DNA of 64,000 nt from Holothuria scabra (GCA_037179385.1 CM074179.1:70327806-70391805); one strand, 5' to 3'. Shown: positions 1-12,501, counted from the first letter of the stretch. Numbers and translations are program-made. Notes: generated by a model not told the origin, from the letters alone.

Positions 1-145
1 CAATGATGCTGAAGCTCAACTGCGACTGAGTCTCCAACACATTTATTGTTAAGCAGTTTCAATAGAGACCAAAACTGAGAGCAAAGAGTTATGATAGTGT
101 CTGGAATATTGTGCATGTTTTGAGCTACAGAATGAGAGTAAGAGA
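1..145 (-). CDS. Second exon of the same unrecognised gene, cut by window edge
   Basis: The minus strand after the TTTGCAG acceptor at 151-146 is open to the window edge in the one frame that continues the exon at 508-307 (two bases complete the split codon, then 47 codons). The translation includes SHSVAQNMHNIPDTI and SQFWSLLKLLNN, which reads as a helical protein segment. No diagnostic motif is present and I do not recognise the family. The gene continues to the left of the window. Confidence 0.42.
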
Positions 146-306
146 CTGCAAAGCTTGAAATTTTTGTTTATATTTGTAGGCTCAATTCTATAGGTTAGTT
201 AGTTAGTTAGATGAGGTTTAATGGCCCAGTTTCCAATCAATTAGTTCAATTCAAGACAACCACAGCTTTTGAATTTCCCTGAAAGTGACTCCCTTATATG
301 CCATAC

Positions 307-508
307 TCAAAAGTTCATATGATGTATCTACAAAACTGCACCAAATTATTTCTTGCAAAGAGGGACCATGAGGATGGATGCCATGACATCTTAACAACAG
401 CCTAGTCTCAGACAGAATCAGTGTAAGGGCGTAGAGTGCATTACTGTTTAGTGTTTGTTGGTTACAGCAGGTGAGCTGTGCATTGGTGTAGCCTAGAGTG
501 AAGGCCAT
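307..508 (-). CDS. Coding exon of unrecognised gene (candidate start exon)
   Basis: From an ATG at 508 the minus strand is open for 67 codons and one base, ending at a GTATGG donor (donor bases 306-305). The next exon (145 to 1) needs exactly one carried-over base, so the phases fit and the 161-bp intron ends in TTTGCAG. The residues are mixed and protein-like, including GPSLQEIIWCSF. A TGA lies in frame a little upstream of the ATG, and a possible acceptor (CTGTAG) lies near 553, so the exon may begin with 5' UTR. If the donor is not used, the frame runs to a TGA at 251-253, giving 85 residues. I do not recognise the family. Seen: open frame and matched splice phase. Inferred: that it is a gene. 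Confidence 0.45.
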
Positions 509-3500
509 CCTAGTGTTATGCCATGATGATATTGTCTTTGTGCTTCATGTCACTACAGCAAAGTTAATCAAATGTTACAATTACGCCATATGCTGTAAAG
601 TCAGGTACGGAGTTTGATACACCACAAATCTGCATGAAAACTGTTCAAGTTTGTACTATGGCTCGTACTCACTATAATTTGTTTAGTAATACCATTGTAC
701 CACCATTGCTACTATATGTAGTATGCCTAGGCTAGGCTAAGGAATTTTAGTATGTACTGATTGGACTAGGTTAGGCCTAGTTGTCAGTAAAGGTGTGTAG
801 TTGGTTGCAGATAGCTTCCCTATAGGCCTGCACGCTTCTTTTTATTCGTAGAAGGTCTAACGTTAGGGAACAATTGATTTTTCAAAATCTTTAAATTTGT
901 TCCAAAATCGAGGTTAGGCCTAGGCTTAAAAAAATGGTTTAGTATAGGTAAAATGCACAATTTAAGTGTAGCCTGGATCTGACCTGTTCTTTTAGAATCT
1001 GGTGTCAGATTAACAAAAAAAAAAAAGGAGTCAGAAAGCTGTTACTTTGAGGTTGGGGGTGTGGCTAATTTTCAAGAAACTGAATGGTCCATTGGCATGA
1101 AAGTTCTCTAGCCTAATGTTCAGCCTTCCCCAAAAATTTTTGGTCTGCAATCCTTACTACAACTTGGCTAGGCATACTTGCAAGCATTCTAGGCTATAGT
1201 GAGGTGACAAATTATTAATGTCGTCTAGCTCATCAGCATACTCTATGTACCCCTTAACAAAGTTCTTTAGTCCCACAGTAAATAGGTGAGGCCTAATGTT
1301 AGTATTGGGCACAATGGCAATTCAAACAATAAAGGCAATTAGTCTGATGGGTATAGGAGAAAACCCACAAAATTCATGATGTTTACTAAGTCAATAAATA
1401 AAATTTGTTCAACTTTGAAAGGAGGATCAACTTCGCCTTTTACCAGTTGTATCTTATTACACAGCATAGGCTTGATGTAGCCTAGCCTAGGCCTAATATG
1501 TTAAAGAAATAAATGACTGTTACAAGGCTAAGTTGCTTGACAGTGCTTTCCAAGTAAGACACATGAAAGGGAAAAAGCGATCAGAAATCATCTTATTTTC
1601 AGTCCAGTTATATATTATGTTAAATATTGTGCTTTTTGGAGTAATCTCGACAGTTTTGTGACTAGCAAGGTTTCTGCCAAGGTGGGGAAAGGGAGGAATG
1701 AGATTAAGGGGATAATCCTCCCTTCATTTTGCAAAGCTTGAGTTTTCTAAGGTACATTTTGGAGATCATCTTGCAAATAAGTTCCTTAGATATCATATTG
1801 GAACAAAACATAGGTGAGTTATCAAAACTTAAAATGGAATATTGCAGAATTACAACCTGGCATAGGCCCCTTGACACCACATGGGTTACGTGACGATCAC
1901 TTCATTAATCGCGGATGTTGCTTCGCAACATGCGGTCCTCCCCCCCCTTATTTGCAATCCTGGCAGAAACCCTGACTAGGAAGTACATATCAGCAGGATT
2001 TTCCATATGATCCCGATTTGAAATAAATATCTAGGCCTAGGCTAATAAACTTTGTGCTTTTTCTCCTATAACCGTAACACTAACTGCCCTGCTTCGAATT
2101 GCCAGTGGCGCATCCATGTTGCACTGTAAGGGGGGTTTTAACATCGACTTTTGAAAGAGTAATCGCCATCCTGGTAGCAAAGTATGCAAATAGGGGCCTA
2201 GGCCTAGCCTATAGGCTTCGTTAAAACTCAAGGGAGGGGATTGAACCCCTAAACCCCCCTTGGATCTGCCACTGATTACGGTTGTGCCCTGATAAGGGCT
2301 GGTGACACTACAGCGATTTTCCGATCTGATTTTTTTCTTAATCTGACCAGCAGTATTTATTCAGATTCTGTTCTATGGCTGCTAGGCCTTTAACGATAAC
2401 TGATTTTAGTTTGCGTCACAGTAAAGTGTTCTGCTACCACTGTAGCCTAGGCTTAGGCCTAGGCTATAACTTACATCGCTAAACAGAACCTTATTTGGTC
2501 GAAAAACAGTCTGACTTTAGTATGCACCTCCGATAAAAGATGTGATGTCACGAAATATTTAAGTTAGCCTAGGATAGGCCGCTAGCCTAGTTTACATTTC
2601 ATTTTCATACTCCTTTTATACAAATCATACATTTACACAAGTTGGCAAATTTTTGGCTTTTTCTGACCAGGGATGGAGATATAACTTAGGCCTAGGCCTA
2701 AAGGCAAAAACACATAAAAATCGGACCGTAATCCGATCTGAAATCACTGTAGTGTCACCTGCCCTTAACGGCACGAAAAGTTGCTCATTTCATCCCAAGT
2801 TTGTACTAGCAGTTTCGAAATTGTCTAAATCAACAAAAACAACTGAATAGCCTAGGCCTAGCCTAGGCTAAGCCTGCCTAGCCCTACATCAAGTTGTAGG
2901 CATAAGATCTAACAATTTGCATAGCCTACAAATGAACGGTTATCATAGAAAATTAACATTTTATGTTGTTAACAAGAAGGCAGTCAATTTAGCCAATGTG
3001 CGGATGGCAGATCCCTGGTTATTTTGATACGTCATAGTAAGTAGCCGTAGGCTACTATGTATTGCCACTTCTTGGCGAACGACACAGTCCTTTACAACTG
3101 CAACGTTAGGCTAACGTTACTTAGTAAGTTAGTGCTAGCTGTACAAACTCCCAAGTTATACTAGGCCTAACTTTAGGCCTAGCCTAGGCCTAGGCCTACA
3201 GAACGCTGTGCTGTGTACCAACATTAAGCACTCCCCGAGTTTTTAATTTTCTCTGCTTCGACAGAGTCAAGTATGTGAAAAAGGAAACAGTTAAATCATG
3301 TCCAGTCTATTGTCACTTTATGTAATCGGAGCCTATGTCCTCTCGGTTGTAATTTCGCACTGCACACTTGATCAACACATGCATCGCCGCGGCACATATA
3401 TTTCAATTACATCATACTATATATCGCGTCGAATCAGTCATCGTTGCTCGCATCAACAACGAGTAGTTTTCTACGTACACCTATATGTTGCGTATTACAG

Positions 3501-4009
3501 AATGTTTGGGAAGCGTAGCATGCGTGAATACTGTACGTAGCTTTACTACAGTGAAGCCTTACCACCCTAATGTCAAAGATCTATACTGTCGGTGGATGGG
3601 AGACTAATTAACAGCAAAGCCTCCAAACGATTGCGAATGTTGCTTCCCCAAAATAACACCTCGATTGACGGAATTCTCATTAAATTTTACATTTTTTCTC
3701 TATATTTATTTGTAAAGAAATGAGCACTTGTGTTCCTTTATGCTCCGGAGTATATGCAGCTTAAAAGTAACCAAAGCTTATATGCTTGGTAACAGGAGCT
3801 ATTATCCTGCTCTATGGCGGAGCCATAACACAAAGTTCCATGTGTACGTCACCAGCCACTTACTCTCGTGATCTAGCAACTATATAGATGTCAATGGAAC
3901 AGTCGCTCGGTCAGATCGGAAGAGTGGCCTGGTCAATTTTTTGTGGGCCTGATTGGGACCTTTTCAATGTTTTAGGTCATTCAGATCACCCACACGGCAA
4001 CTCTTTGCA
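509..4009. other. Non-coding stretch rich in TAGGCCTA palindromes
   Basis: No convincing exon is seen here apart from possible 5' UTR near 509-552. The stretch is full of AGGCCTA/TAGGCCTA words, dense at 720-790, 2030-2220, 2440-2600, 2690-2700, 2845-2880 and 3160-3200, together with AACGTT words. It contains a CAGTGGC-ended inverted-repeat element at 2103-2274. It may include the promoter of the minus-strand gene at 1-508, but I cannot place a start site. An 80-codon open frame at 3298-3540 has no splice or protein support. Confidence 0.5.
2103..2274. mobile_element. hAT-like MITE, 172 bp, CAGTGGC termini
   Basis: The left end reads CAGTGGCGCATCCA and the reverse complement of the right end reads CAGTGGCAGATCCA. 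Both arms go on to a GGGGGGTTT run. CAGTGG-type ends are typical of hAT-superfamily non-autonomous elements. No transposase frame is present. I see no convincing 8-bp target duplication, so it is probably old. The TIR match is seen; the superfamily is inferred. Confidence 0.5.
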
Positions 4010-4407
4010 ATCCAACTTGACATGCCCATAAATTTATACTTTGTTCAATCAAATGGAAAGTCACAAATTCACAGAAGTCTCTAATCAAAAACTTTCACCA
4101 CAGTTTCACAATTTGACCTCTTGTGACCCCGTCTTACTTTCAACATCACCGAAAAACACAACTTTGATGACCAATCATCTACTGAACACTTCTGTCAAAT
4201 TTGAAAACATTCCAACAAAACCACAAGGAGTTGAAGGCTTTTTCGTGATTTCACTCTTTGACCTCTCACGACCCCAAATGACCTTTGACCTACTTGCTGT
4301 TACCATATATATCAAGCCCTTGACAAGTGCTTTAAGCCTACCAACTTTGACAGGGAACGGTCAAAGAATCTGTAGACAGCAGCCTTTTTTCCAATGTTGA
4401 CAGACAG

Positions 4408-4449
<42 letters not shown>

Positions 4450-4484
4450 GCATTGCCATGACAATAGCTCAACTTGTTGAGCTA
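4010..4484 (+). mobile_element. Non-autonomous element: microsatellite plus terminal hairpin
   Basis: A body with repeated TGACCTCT and ATGACCTTTGACC words is followed by a (GACA)n microsatellite (about 4398-4449) and then a hairpin at 4465-4484, TAGCTCAACTTGTTGAGCTA (9-bp stem, TT loop). The same order of body, microsatellite and hairpin recurs at 27270-27780 with (CA)n. This resembles the pearl-type elements described from bivalves, sometimes considered Helitron-related, but no CTRR end is seen, so the class is uncertain. The left boundary is approximate. The right end coincides with the start of duplication copy A. Confidence 0.45.
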
Positions 4485-6032
4485 ATAAATGACTCTGCCC
4501 TTATTTGATTTATTTTGCCGTACTATATCTGACCATATAGTTTAATATTTTTTCTCATAAATTATCCATTTTAACCCTCTCTCTTTACAGCAACTTGTAC
4601 AATGGAAATACATACTGAGCTTTGATTGTGTACTTTATGAATACTTATAGAAAGGCTAATTTTCACTTGAGAGATTTAAAGAGTCATATATTTCAAGGAA
4701 ATATTTGTTGGAATTATTACAATATCTATTTACATGTAAGTCTTTTCTGGAGATATACCTGTAAACTGTTTGATTTTTCTGTACTTAACTCATTGCGCTA
4801 TAAAACAGCAATGACGAAGAGTGTTGAAAAATGTTGGCCCTTCCTTTGCCAGGCCTAGAATAAGTAGAACTTCAGTACAGTGCTTACTGTAACAGATACA
4901 GTACTGTAAATCTTGGTGGGTTACATGGTACTGTACTGATTTTTTTAAGGATACAATTTTTACGACCAAAAAGAATCACTTAGGCATACTATATTCATTT
5001 TAAAATGTTCTGTTCTTCAAATGAAAGATGGTTTCAATTACAAAAAAATTACAACAAACATAAATACCTTTCTCCCAATCATAAATTTCCATACTTAGTG
5101 GGTCAAGATTAGTCATGATCTTAGTGTACAGTAAAATGCAAAATATCCAATAAAATGATGAATTATTGATAATTTTTTATGCACACTGTGGATACTTCCT
5201 TGGTGCTGTACTTAAATAAGTTAATGATACTAACTTCAAATATCCAACCATTTTAATTGCATATTACCAGACATTTACCCCCCCCCCCCCAACAATAATA
5301 ATTAAAACGAAAAAATTATGAAGCACACAACCTTGTTAATTTTTAAAAACCATCAGTGTAATTTCATTTTATGTACTGTTGCTTAGCTTATGGAAGCCAT
5401 GCAAATGGTCCATATAGTTTGGATGATACTTTTGTAATTATCACTTTATCATCCTTGACAGAGCCAGAAAATATAGTCTGGAACAAATGATGAAGGGGGC
5501 AATCTGTAGTACACCTGTCTCAGCAGTCTCCCGTCTCACTATTGGTGGGTGTCCTCATGTCATTGGTCTGCCCAGGATTTTAGGGGATAATAAGTTTCTT
5601 CTAACCGACCCTCTAAACCTAACCTTATCGCATAACTGACACTAACCCTAATATAACTACAGTTGTACAACCCTCATCCTTAACCCTTATCCTGGTGGCT
5701 CAGTGGACCAATGAGAGAGAAGACATAATAGAAGGTTTGATCAATGATTCAGGGAAGCAATGATACGAATTAAGCTTACTGGGGGACCAATGATATGGGT
5801 GACCAATGAGATGGGGGCTATAAAGTGGACCCTGATGAACAAATATGGCAACATTGAACTACTGGACTATATGTCTTGACCAAACTAACTTCAGCACATT
5901 GATTCAAACTTCTCACAGTTCTACTCCATTATGAGTAACATCCAGAGGTACCGTACAAACACAAGGGATGGAAGACACTGTTGATTGTGGGTCTTAAATA
6001 AACAGTATGAATTATGAGTCATAAACAATCAC

Positions 6033-6144
6033 CTTGTAGTATTCTTCACTGGTATCAACACGCATAAAACCCTTGCCTTCAGCAGCATTAAGAATGTGTG
6101 TTACCCCCATTTCTCGCAGTAATGTTTTATTCATGGCAATTCGT
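6033..6144 (-). CDS. DUSP3-like phosphatase exon 2, duplicate copy A (partial gene)
   Basis: This is a 112-bp exon with acceptor CTTCCAG at its upstream edge and donor AAG|GTGATT. One base completes the codon split with exon 1, and 37 codons follow, ending in phase 0. It encodes the DUSP3-family strand and loop with THILNAAEG and ending EEYYK, matching human DUSP3 THVLNAAEG and NFYK. It differs from copy B by 13 of 112 bases, eight of them amino-acid changes by eye. No exon 3 or 4 (general acid and Cys loop) occurs between here and the left window edge, and the duplication ends before their position. This is therefore either a 5' gene fragment or a gene whose remaining exons lie outside the window. 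Confidence 0.85.
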
Positions 6145-9018
6145 CTGGAAGATAGAAAACCAAAGAATGTTATTGTACGGTATATTGTATGCAAAGGTAC
6201 AGTAAAATGAATCAAATTTACACTACTTGGACGTTGGATTAATTTAAATCTGTACAGAAATTAAGGAGGAGGGATATGAGATGTGCGCTCCACTGCACCA
6301 AAGATCAGTTTCTCACCTGACTACAGGATAGCAAGTCTAATACATGGAATGGCAAAATACAACTAGTATCCGTGCTAAATGCTGACACAGATATGCACTA
6401 CTTCACATTGGTCTGGAAGGGAATTGAGTGACAATTGACCAGTATACAGTAGACTGGACCTCTAATTATGCAACAGAGGCAATAGAAGAATGTGACATTT
6501 GAAATTTGTAAGAAAATCTTAAAGGATTTATAAAAATGTTTTTAATACTGTACTTGCACTTTCCATTTACTCTAAACCTGAATATTATAACACATGGCCA
6601 CCAAATTGATGCAAAACCTGCAATGGTGACTCTCAAATGCTCCTTCATTATTCAAGTGAATGCAATCAGGGTACAAACTTTCTGAATTAGAGGGAATGTT
6701 TGCTATTAGGTTCCTTTGTATTTGTTGTGTACATATTGCACTATTTGTTGAGCATTCATTGTCAACCGTGCAATACACTAGAATTTCTTTCCACGACTGC
6801 TACAAATAGATTTCAAAGGCATTCTGCAAATCCTCAGGTGCTGATATGGCTCTAAGATACCAGCCAATCACCTGCTCCATCAAATCACTTGATTCTTACA
6901 AATTCAGCATTTAACAGTGCCACTTTCCTTGGCGTATAATGCTATTGATTTTGTTCAAGTCACAGAAAAAGTTGTGTCTGTAATGAATGCCCAAATAATA
7001 CATTTAATTGCAGGCACAAGATACAGTAACAAATAGGAAATAATAATTTACGCTTAGCAAGAGAGGATAAACTAACATTCCTACATGGGTGTGGCTAGCT
7101 TGGAAACCAGTTTGTAGGCCATACAGTACTAATATTAAACAAAAAATAACTATTTACATTTAGAAGAGAGAAAAATCACAGTGGACTCATTGATCAGGGG
7201 AGCAGCACAGTAGGGTACCTTTCTGTACACTACTGTACTGTAGCTCTCTATTACTGTCCTCCCAAAATGAAAATCATATTTCAGACAAGGTAAGTTTTTG
7301 TTCTTTCTTTCTATTTTATCTCCAAATGTCCAGTTTTGAGATGAAGTGAGATATTGAGGGAGCCTTTCTGTTTGTTGCAACTTATTGAAATCTTCCTTCC
7401 TCTGACAATATGTTCCTTGGAGCAGAAATCCAATCCCAGGGTTCAAATAATGGGCAGCACCAACAGCCATGACTGTTATACATGTAAGCCTACCTTTACT
7501 AATGACCACATTGCCCCTTAAACATATTCCTTTGATATTTAATAGACCTAGAGTACAGCCAAACTTTCAACCCTATTTCAAGTTGTGCCCAATAATTAAA
7601 AAAAAATAACATTTTCAAAAGGAGAAATCCCTCAGCCAATGTCTGTAACTGAATAGTGTGTTAATAAAAGACATTTTCCCTAGATCATTGATTCTTAACA
7701 ATTTCTGCTTCCCTGTGCACTTTATACTTTAAGTTTATGTGCAAAACCTGTAGGAAGAGGTAATATATAGATGAACTTTTCTTGATCATTACAACACAGG
7801 ATGTCAGCACCATTTCTTCCTCACTTAAATGTCTTCCAATGTTGCAGCCTATTACACAATGCAAATCTGATTGTGAGGACCAACTTAAACTGTGAATGCA
7901 TTTTGGAGGGAAACTACTTCTTTTACTCACTGCAGGCTATTTCATGACAAAGAACTGCTTTACAGTACTGTAGCACATTTATATGAAAGTTTTGTGCATT
8001 CCAGCACTATTTTGTAAACATGATAGACAACTGATCTTTGAGTCAAAAAATATTATAACCAGGCAAAAATATCATTTGTGCGCTTTATTTTGATATGAAA
8101 CATGCTTCAGTTAGATAAAAATTAAGAAAGAAATTATTGACTGAAGTTAGGCTTAATTGTAAAGACTTAATGTTTTTTTAGTCCCTAAGTTTCGTGCACC
8201 ATAAACTTTAGTGATGGCATCCTTTGTGGGAGTAAAATCAAATACTACACTTGCCAGAGGTTGCTAAAAATGGTGTTTTGGCAATTCCTCAGTCTTTAAA
8301 TGAGTTAAAACTGACGAAAATCAGTTTTTGTTGACAAAGTTGATGATTGTTTTCCATTCATTTTTAATTAGGCCCCCTATGGGCCTGCAGATGACATTTG
8401 TCTTGGTTTAACCCCCCCCCCCCCCCCAAATAGCACCAACTAAAAGTGAAAAGAGTGTTGAACATTGTTAATGCCCAAGAAATAATTTATTAACACCAAT
8501 ATTATTATAGATGTCCTAAGTACGGGATAAATGATTGGAATGTACAGCATTTTGGTTGCACCCTGTAACACTACGTACCTGAAATTTCGAGGCAAATGTT
8601 TTTGACCTCTTCCCTTAATAGCTTAAAAATGACTTTACATCACTCTGCTTCCCAAAACTGATAGATGTAAACATGGAAAACATGTTAATAAACAGACTGC
8701 CAAAGTTTTGAATCACAATAATCTCGTGTAACCAAGAAAACAACAGATTTGTGACATTGCTTCCGCAACTTTTCCAAAAAAATATCGTGGCAGAAATTGA
8801 GGTAATATAATTTCAAAGCCCTGAAAGACCTTAAAGGGAAATTGCACTCAAAATGAATTTATTTTGATGAAAATGTTCTGCTTTTAATCCCTTAATCATC
8901 AAATTTGCTCTTGTGTTGCCACTGCAATATAGTGCAATTTGTATGGGGATCCTTTTTCTTTCAATACCGTAATGAAACTACATTTACAGCCTGCCAATAA
9001 AAACAGATTTGTCCTTAC

Positions 9019-9158
9019 TTTGATCCTATCAACAGGCCAGGAAGAATTTCATTGTAATCATCGGCTGGTAAACGGAGGTTACCTTTCTCATCTCTGAGTA
9101 AAGCATCCAGTTCCTCAGGGGTACAGAGAGGTACTTCCACATCTATAGCATCAGCCAT
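9019..9158 (-). CDS. DUSP3-like phosphatase exon 1, duplicate copy A (partial gene)
   Basis: The ATG is at 9158. The exon is open for 46 codons plus two bases and ends at a GTAAGG donor, phase-compatible with the exon at 6144-6033. The protein begins MADAIDVEVP and has TPEELDALL, aligning with the DUSP3 N-terminal helix, then LPGLLIGS, aligning with the family's IYVGN strand. The 5' UTR part reaches an acceptor TTCTCTACAG, so the exon starts at 9240. It differs from copy B at 8 of 140 bases with five residue changes. The open frame and splice sites are undamaged, which is notable for a copy lacking its catalytic exons. Function is doubtful unless more exons exist to the left. Confidence 0.85.
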
Positions 9159-9753
9159 TAATGAGCAATATACTGTAGTCCTCTTTTCTCAATGCCCAAA
9201 CACCTCACAGACAGTCAACATATATCCAGAAAACAAAATCCTGTAGAGAAAAGAATGTACTGTAGGTGTTAACTAAAATGTTGTAACCTTCATCCAGGGT
9301 TCCTGTACCTCATAAAAGACATTTCATGACTTTTCCATGCCTACAGTATTTGATGACATTAGCACGACCAGTTATTCGATGACCAAATTACTGTACGGTA
9401 CTGTATATTCGAGGGCCAAGATATGATAAAACTTTAACGGCAAGCCAATTGTGACAAATACATGAGTAAATTCATTTACTTGTTAAAGAATAATAGACAG
9501 ATCTTGGCTGAGTTTCATGACTTTGCCATGACTTCGGATATGTTTATGTTCCATGACTTTGCCAGGCCTGGAAAATGAACATAAAACTTCATGAGTTTCC
9601 ATGACTTTTCCAGGTTGCAGGAACCCTGTTCATCCCACTGCAAATTATTTTTTGCAAAAATGTCTTTTTTTTTCTGTCCAACGGGATACCCAATCTGAGA
9701 CACAATGCAATCACTCTTTGCTTAACTTCATTAAAATTGATCTACCCATTTTT

Positions 9754-11539
9754 CAATTCAATTCAATTCAATTTATTTATTCCAGCAATGAACATATACA
9801 GTGTACAGCATGTACATACACAGTTTAATAGTTTAAAGAAAGATGAGTTTGACATCATTGCACGGAAAAGGAGAAAAAAGAAGTATAAATACTTATTAAT
9901 CATTTTCCCCTGACTTAAGGAATACAGTACGTAATATGTATAAACAATCAATAACAACACGCAATTACAAAAACAACACAAAACAACGAAAAGATAGGAA
10001 GTAATTCATGAGTTATACTATAGTGGGGGAACCATTACCTTCATTAAAACTAGGATGTCAACAGTTGATCTTTTAATATCTTTTTAAATTTCTCAATATT
10101 TTTGCAGCCTGTTAGATTCTGAGAGAAGGAATTCCATAGCTTTACCCCTGTAACTGACATACAAAATTGCTTTTTCTTACAGTAGTTCTGGCAAATCTTT
10201 GATGAAAATAATTCTTGCGTCTGGTATTAATACAATATGAGGTGGTAAAATAAATTTGCAAGTTTGGTGGTAGCAACTTGTGGTATGCTCTGTACATGTA
10301 AATCCCTGTCTTGAATTTAACCAATTGTTCTAATGGGAGTATACTCAGATTACAAAAGAGAGGTGAAGTATGCTCTAAATAGTTGGCACTGGCCAAAATC
10401 CTAATTGCCCTCTTTTGCATTATAAATAGTTGATTAAGATTAGATTTGTATGTATTACCCCACACTTCAATACAATAGCTTAAAGATGGATGGAAAAGCC
10501 CATAGTATAAAGTCAAGAGTGCCTGTTTATCTAACACTTTACTGGCTCTGTATAAAACAGCATTGCATTTTGATAATTTCTTTGTCAAATGACTAATATG
10601 GGGCTTCCAGTTTAATTTATCGTCAATAAGGATACCTAAAAATTTCGTATGTGCCACCCTGTCAATACATCTACCATTTATGTGGACCAGTACATTTGAA
10701 TTATTTATTATAGAATTAGAAAAAACCATGAAATTAGTTTTGTCAACATTAAGTGAAAGTTTGTTTACACAGAACCATATACTTAGCCTTTGAAGTTCAG
10801 TACTTACTAAGGTGCATAACGTACTTATATCAGGGTGAGAGCAAAATAAGTTGGTGTCATCAGCAAACAGAACAAATTTCATCATCTTTGAAACTGAGCA
10901 GATATCATTAATATATAAAATGAATAATTTTGGCCCTAAGATTGACCCCTGTGGTACACCACACACCATATCCCTAGTACTTGAATTAATATTACCAACA
11001 CGCACATATTGCTTCCTATTTGAGAGGTAACTCGTTAGCCACTCATGAACAATTCCTCGGAAGCCATAGTACTCTAACTTTTTTAATAATAAATGGTGGT
11101 CAATGGTATCGAATGCTTTCTTTAAATCAATAAATACCCCTACAGTTGATAGTTTAGAATCCAGGGCGTTAGTGAGTTCCTCATTAAGATGTAGCAATGC
11201 CATAGATGTAGACCGACCAGATCGGAAACCATACTGGGAATCATTAAGTAAATTATATTTGCCAATGAAGGTGTCCATCCGTTTATCAAATAGCTTTTCT
11301 AGCACCTTTGAAAACTGAGGTAATAATGATATTGGTCTGTAGTTACTAAAAGAATGTATATCACCATTCTTGAAAATGGGTATTACTTTGGCCACTTTCA
11401 TATTATTAGGAAATGTACCAGTCATAAACGATAAATTACATATATGTATGAAAGGCTTGATCACATAATTAATTATATCTTTTAATAAAGACATACTCAG
11501 GTCATTACAATCAGCTGAAGTTTTGCTCTTGAAGCAAAG
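9754..11539 (-). mobile_element. 5'-truncated LINE (CR1/L2-type), present only in copy A
   Basis: Copy B has an uninterrupted sequence at 42144-42168 where copy A has this ~1.79-kb insert, so it landed after the duplication or was lost from B. On the minus strand it holds the C-terminal part of a reverse-transcriptase protein, about 300 bp of 3' UTR, and a 3' tail of TTGAA repeats (plus strand 9754-9772), the short-repeat ending of CR1/L2-type LINEs. The 5' end is cut inside the RT frame, as usual for target-primed insertion. A TTTT run is present on both flanks and may be the target duplication. Confidence 0.85.
10142..11534 (-). pseudogene. LINE reverse transcriptase, 5' truncated, one C-terminal frameshift
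   Basis: The frame is open from the truncation point (11534) to TAA at 10142. Counting from the methionine at 11494 (450 residues), the RT motifs are in order: NYRPISLL near 51, FIDLKKAFD near 121, GVPQGSILGP at 179 and FADD at 210-213. The endonuclease domain is absent. At about 10170-10176 the A run appears one base short; shifting frame there restores a further ~37 residues (VTGVKLWNSF onward) to a TAG at 10050-10052, as expected for the family's C-terminus. The protein is otherwise undamaged, which suggests a fairly recent insertion. It cannot move itself without an endonuclease. Confidence 0.85.
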
Positions 11540-11557
11540 TTTTATTGGTATTGCCAG

Positions 11558-11654
11558 TTTACCACTGATGCAGATAAAGCTCTAGAAGCAATGAAATATG
11601 AGAGGAAAACCATACACTGTGACTCGAAGCTTTTATGCTTTGAAATTGTATACA
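11558..11654 (+). CDS. Candidate exon of unrecognised plus-strand gene (copy A)
   Basis: After a TTGCCAG acceptor the plus strand is open for 32 codons plus one base (FTTDADKALEAMKYERKTIH and on), ending at a weak A|GTGCAG donor. The phase fits the exon at 13623-13682. The paralogous stretch in copy B differs at only four bases, three of them non-synonymous, and stays open. The LINE insertion ends 18 bp upstream of this exon and has replaced most of the normal acceptor-side sequence. No domain recognised. Confidence 0.3.
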
Positions 11655-12233
11655 GTGCAGTTCATAAAAAAAAAAATTCTTTTTCACAGCTTTGGTCAAC
11701 ATCTCAGTATAAAGCCAGGAGTTGGTGGCTGGTCTTTATCATATGATGTGCTTCAGTGCATATAACTGGAGAGACACACAGTATCTACAGTATTGCACGT
11801 ATGGTACCTTGTTGTCTCTTAACTGATGATTAAATTTAATCTGTGTGTGTAAATTTGTGACCAAACATTTTCCCCACAAATTCCACCCATGCCCCTCCCC
11901 ATTATCCCACATCTATTCTCTGAACCAGACAATTTTCAACCATGTAACTTAATGTTCAGATGACGTTGCCTGGATTGGTGAGAAGGAAGCTGGCTGTTCA
12001 TCTGTGTACTATACCGTAGTTCTCATGATGAGCTGTACTTGTTGCAAACAAATCAGTAGGCAGTGCAGACTCAAGGGGCTACCCACAGGTTAAATTTGTG
12101 GATCATGACACAAATGTTTTTCCAATGGCCCACTAAAGATACAGTAGAACTACAGTAGAACAGACAAAACTTTTTTATACAATTTGACTTGTGATTGCAT
12201 GCAGGCTAATGTACAGTATTTTTTTTATTAATT

Positions 12234-12501
12234 CATGATGCTAGAAGCCAATAGCAAGTTTTCCCCATCTCAAGCTGGCAACCAATAAACCAAAATCTAT
12301 CTGAGAACTTCCTGTTCAGGTATCTTGAGATCAACAAAGTTACAGGCATTTGCCCCCTTCAGAGACTATTAGCTCAATAAAGCAACAAGGTTGTTTTAAA
12401 AGGTGTTAACAGCCCCAATTACAGAGACAAGCTTCACCCAAGAAAACGCCTTTTACTCGGGTAACATTAGCTAAGATGTCCTATTCAATTCTAGCAGCAT
12501 G
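12234..12501. mobile_element. Small inverted-repeat insert, copy A only, 268 bp
   Basis: Copy A has this segment between a TTTTTATTAA run and TTAAATCCAATTTTG, while copy B joins those flanks directly near 42860. The ends read CATGATGCTAGAA and, as reverse complement, CATGCTGCTAGAA, a 12-of-13 inverted repeat. No coding content is present and the target duplication is unclear. Probably a MITE of unassigned superfamily. Confidence 0.4.

Noticed and set aside
3298..3540. 80-codon plus-strand open frame starting MSSLLSLYVIGAYV
   Set aside because: No supporting splice sites, homology or partner exons; a hydrophobic start alone is weak.
4041..4400. 119-codon plus-strand open frame
   Set aside because: It lies within a repetitive element ending in a microsatellite and hairpin; the words recur in the element at 27270.
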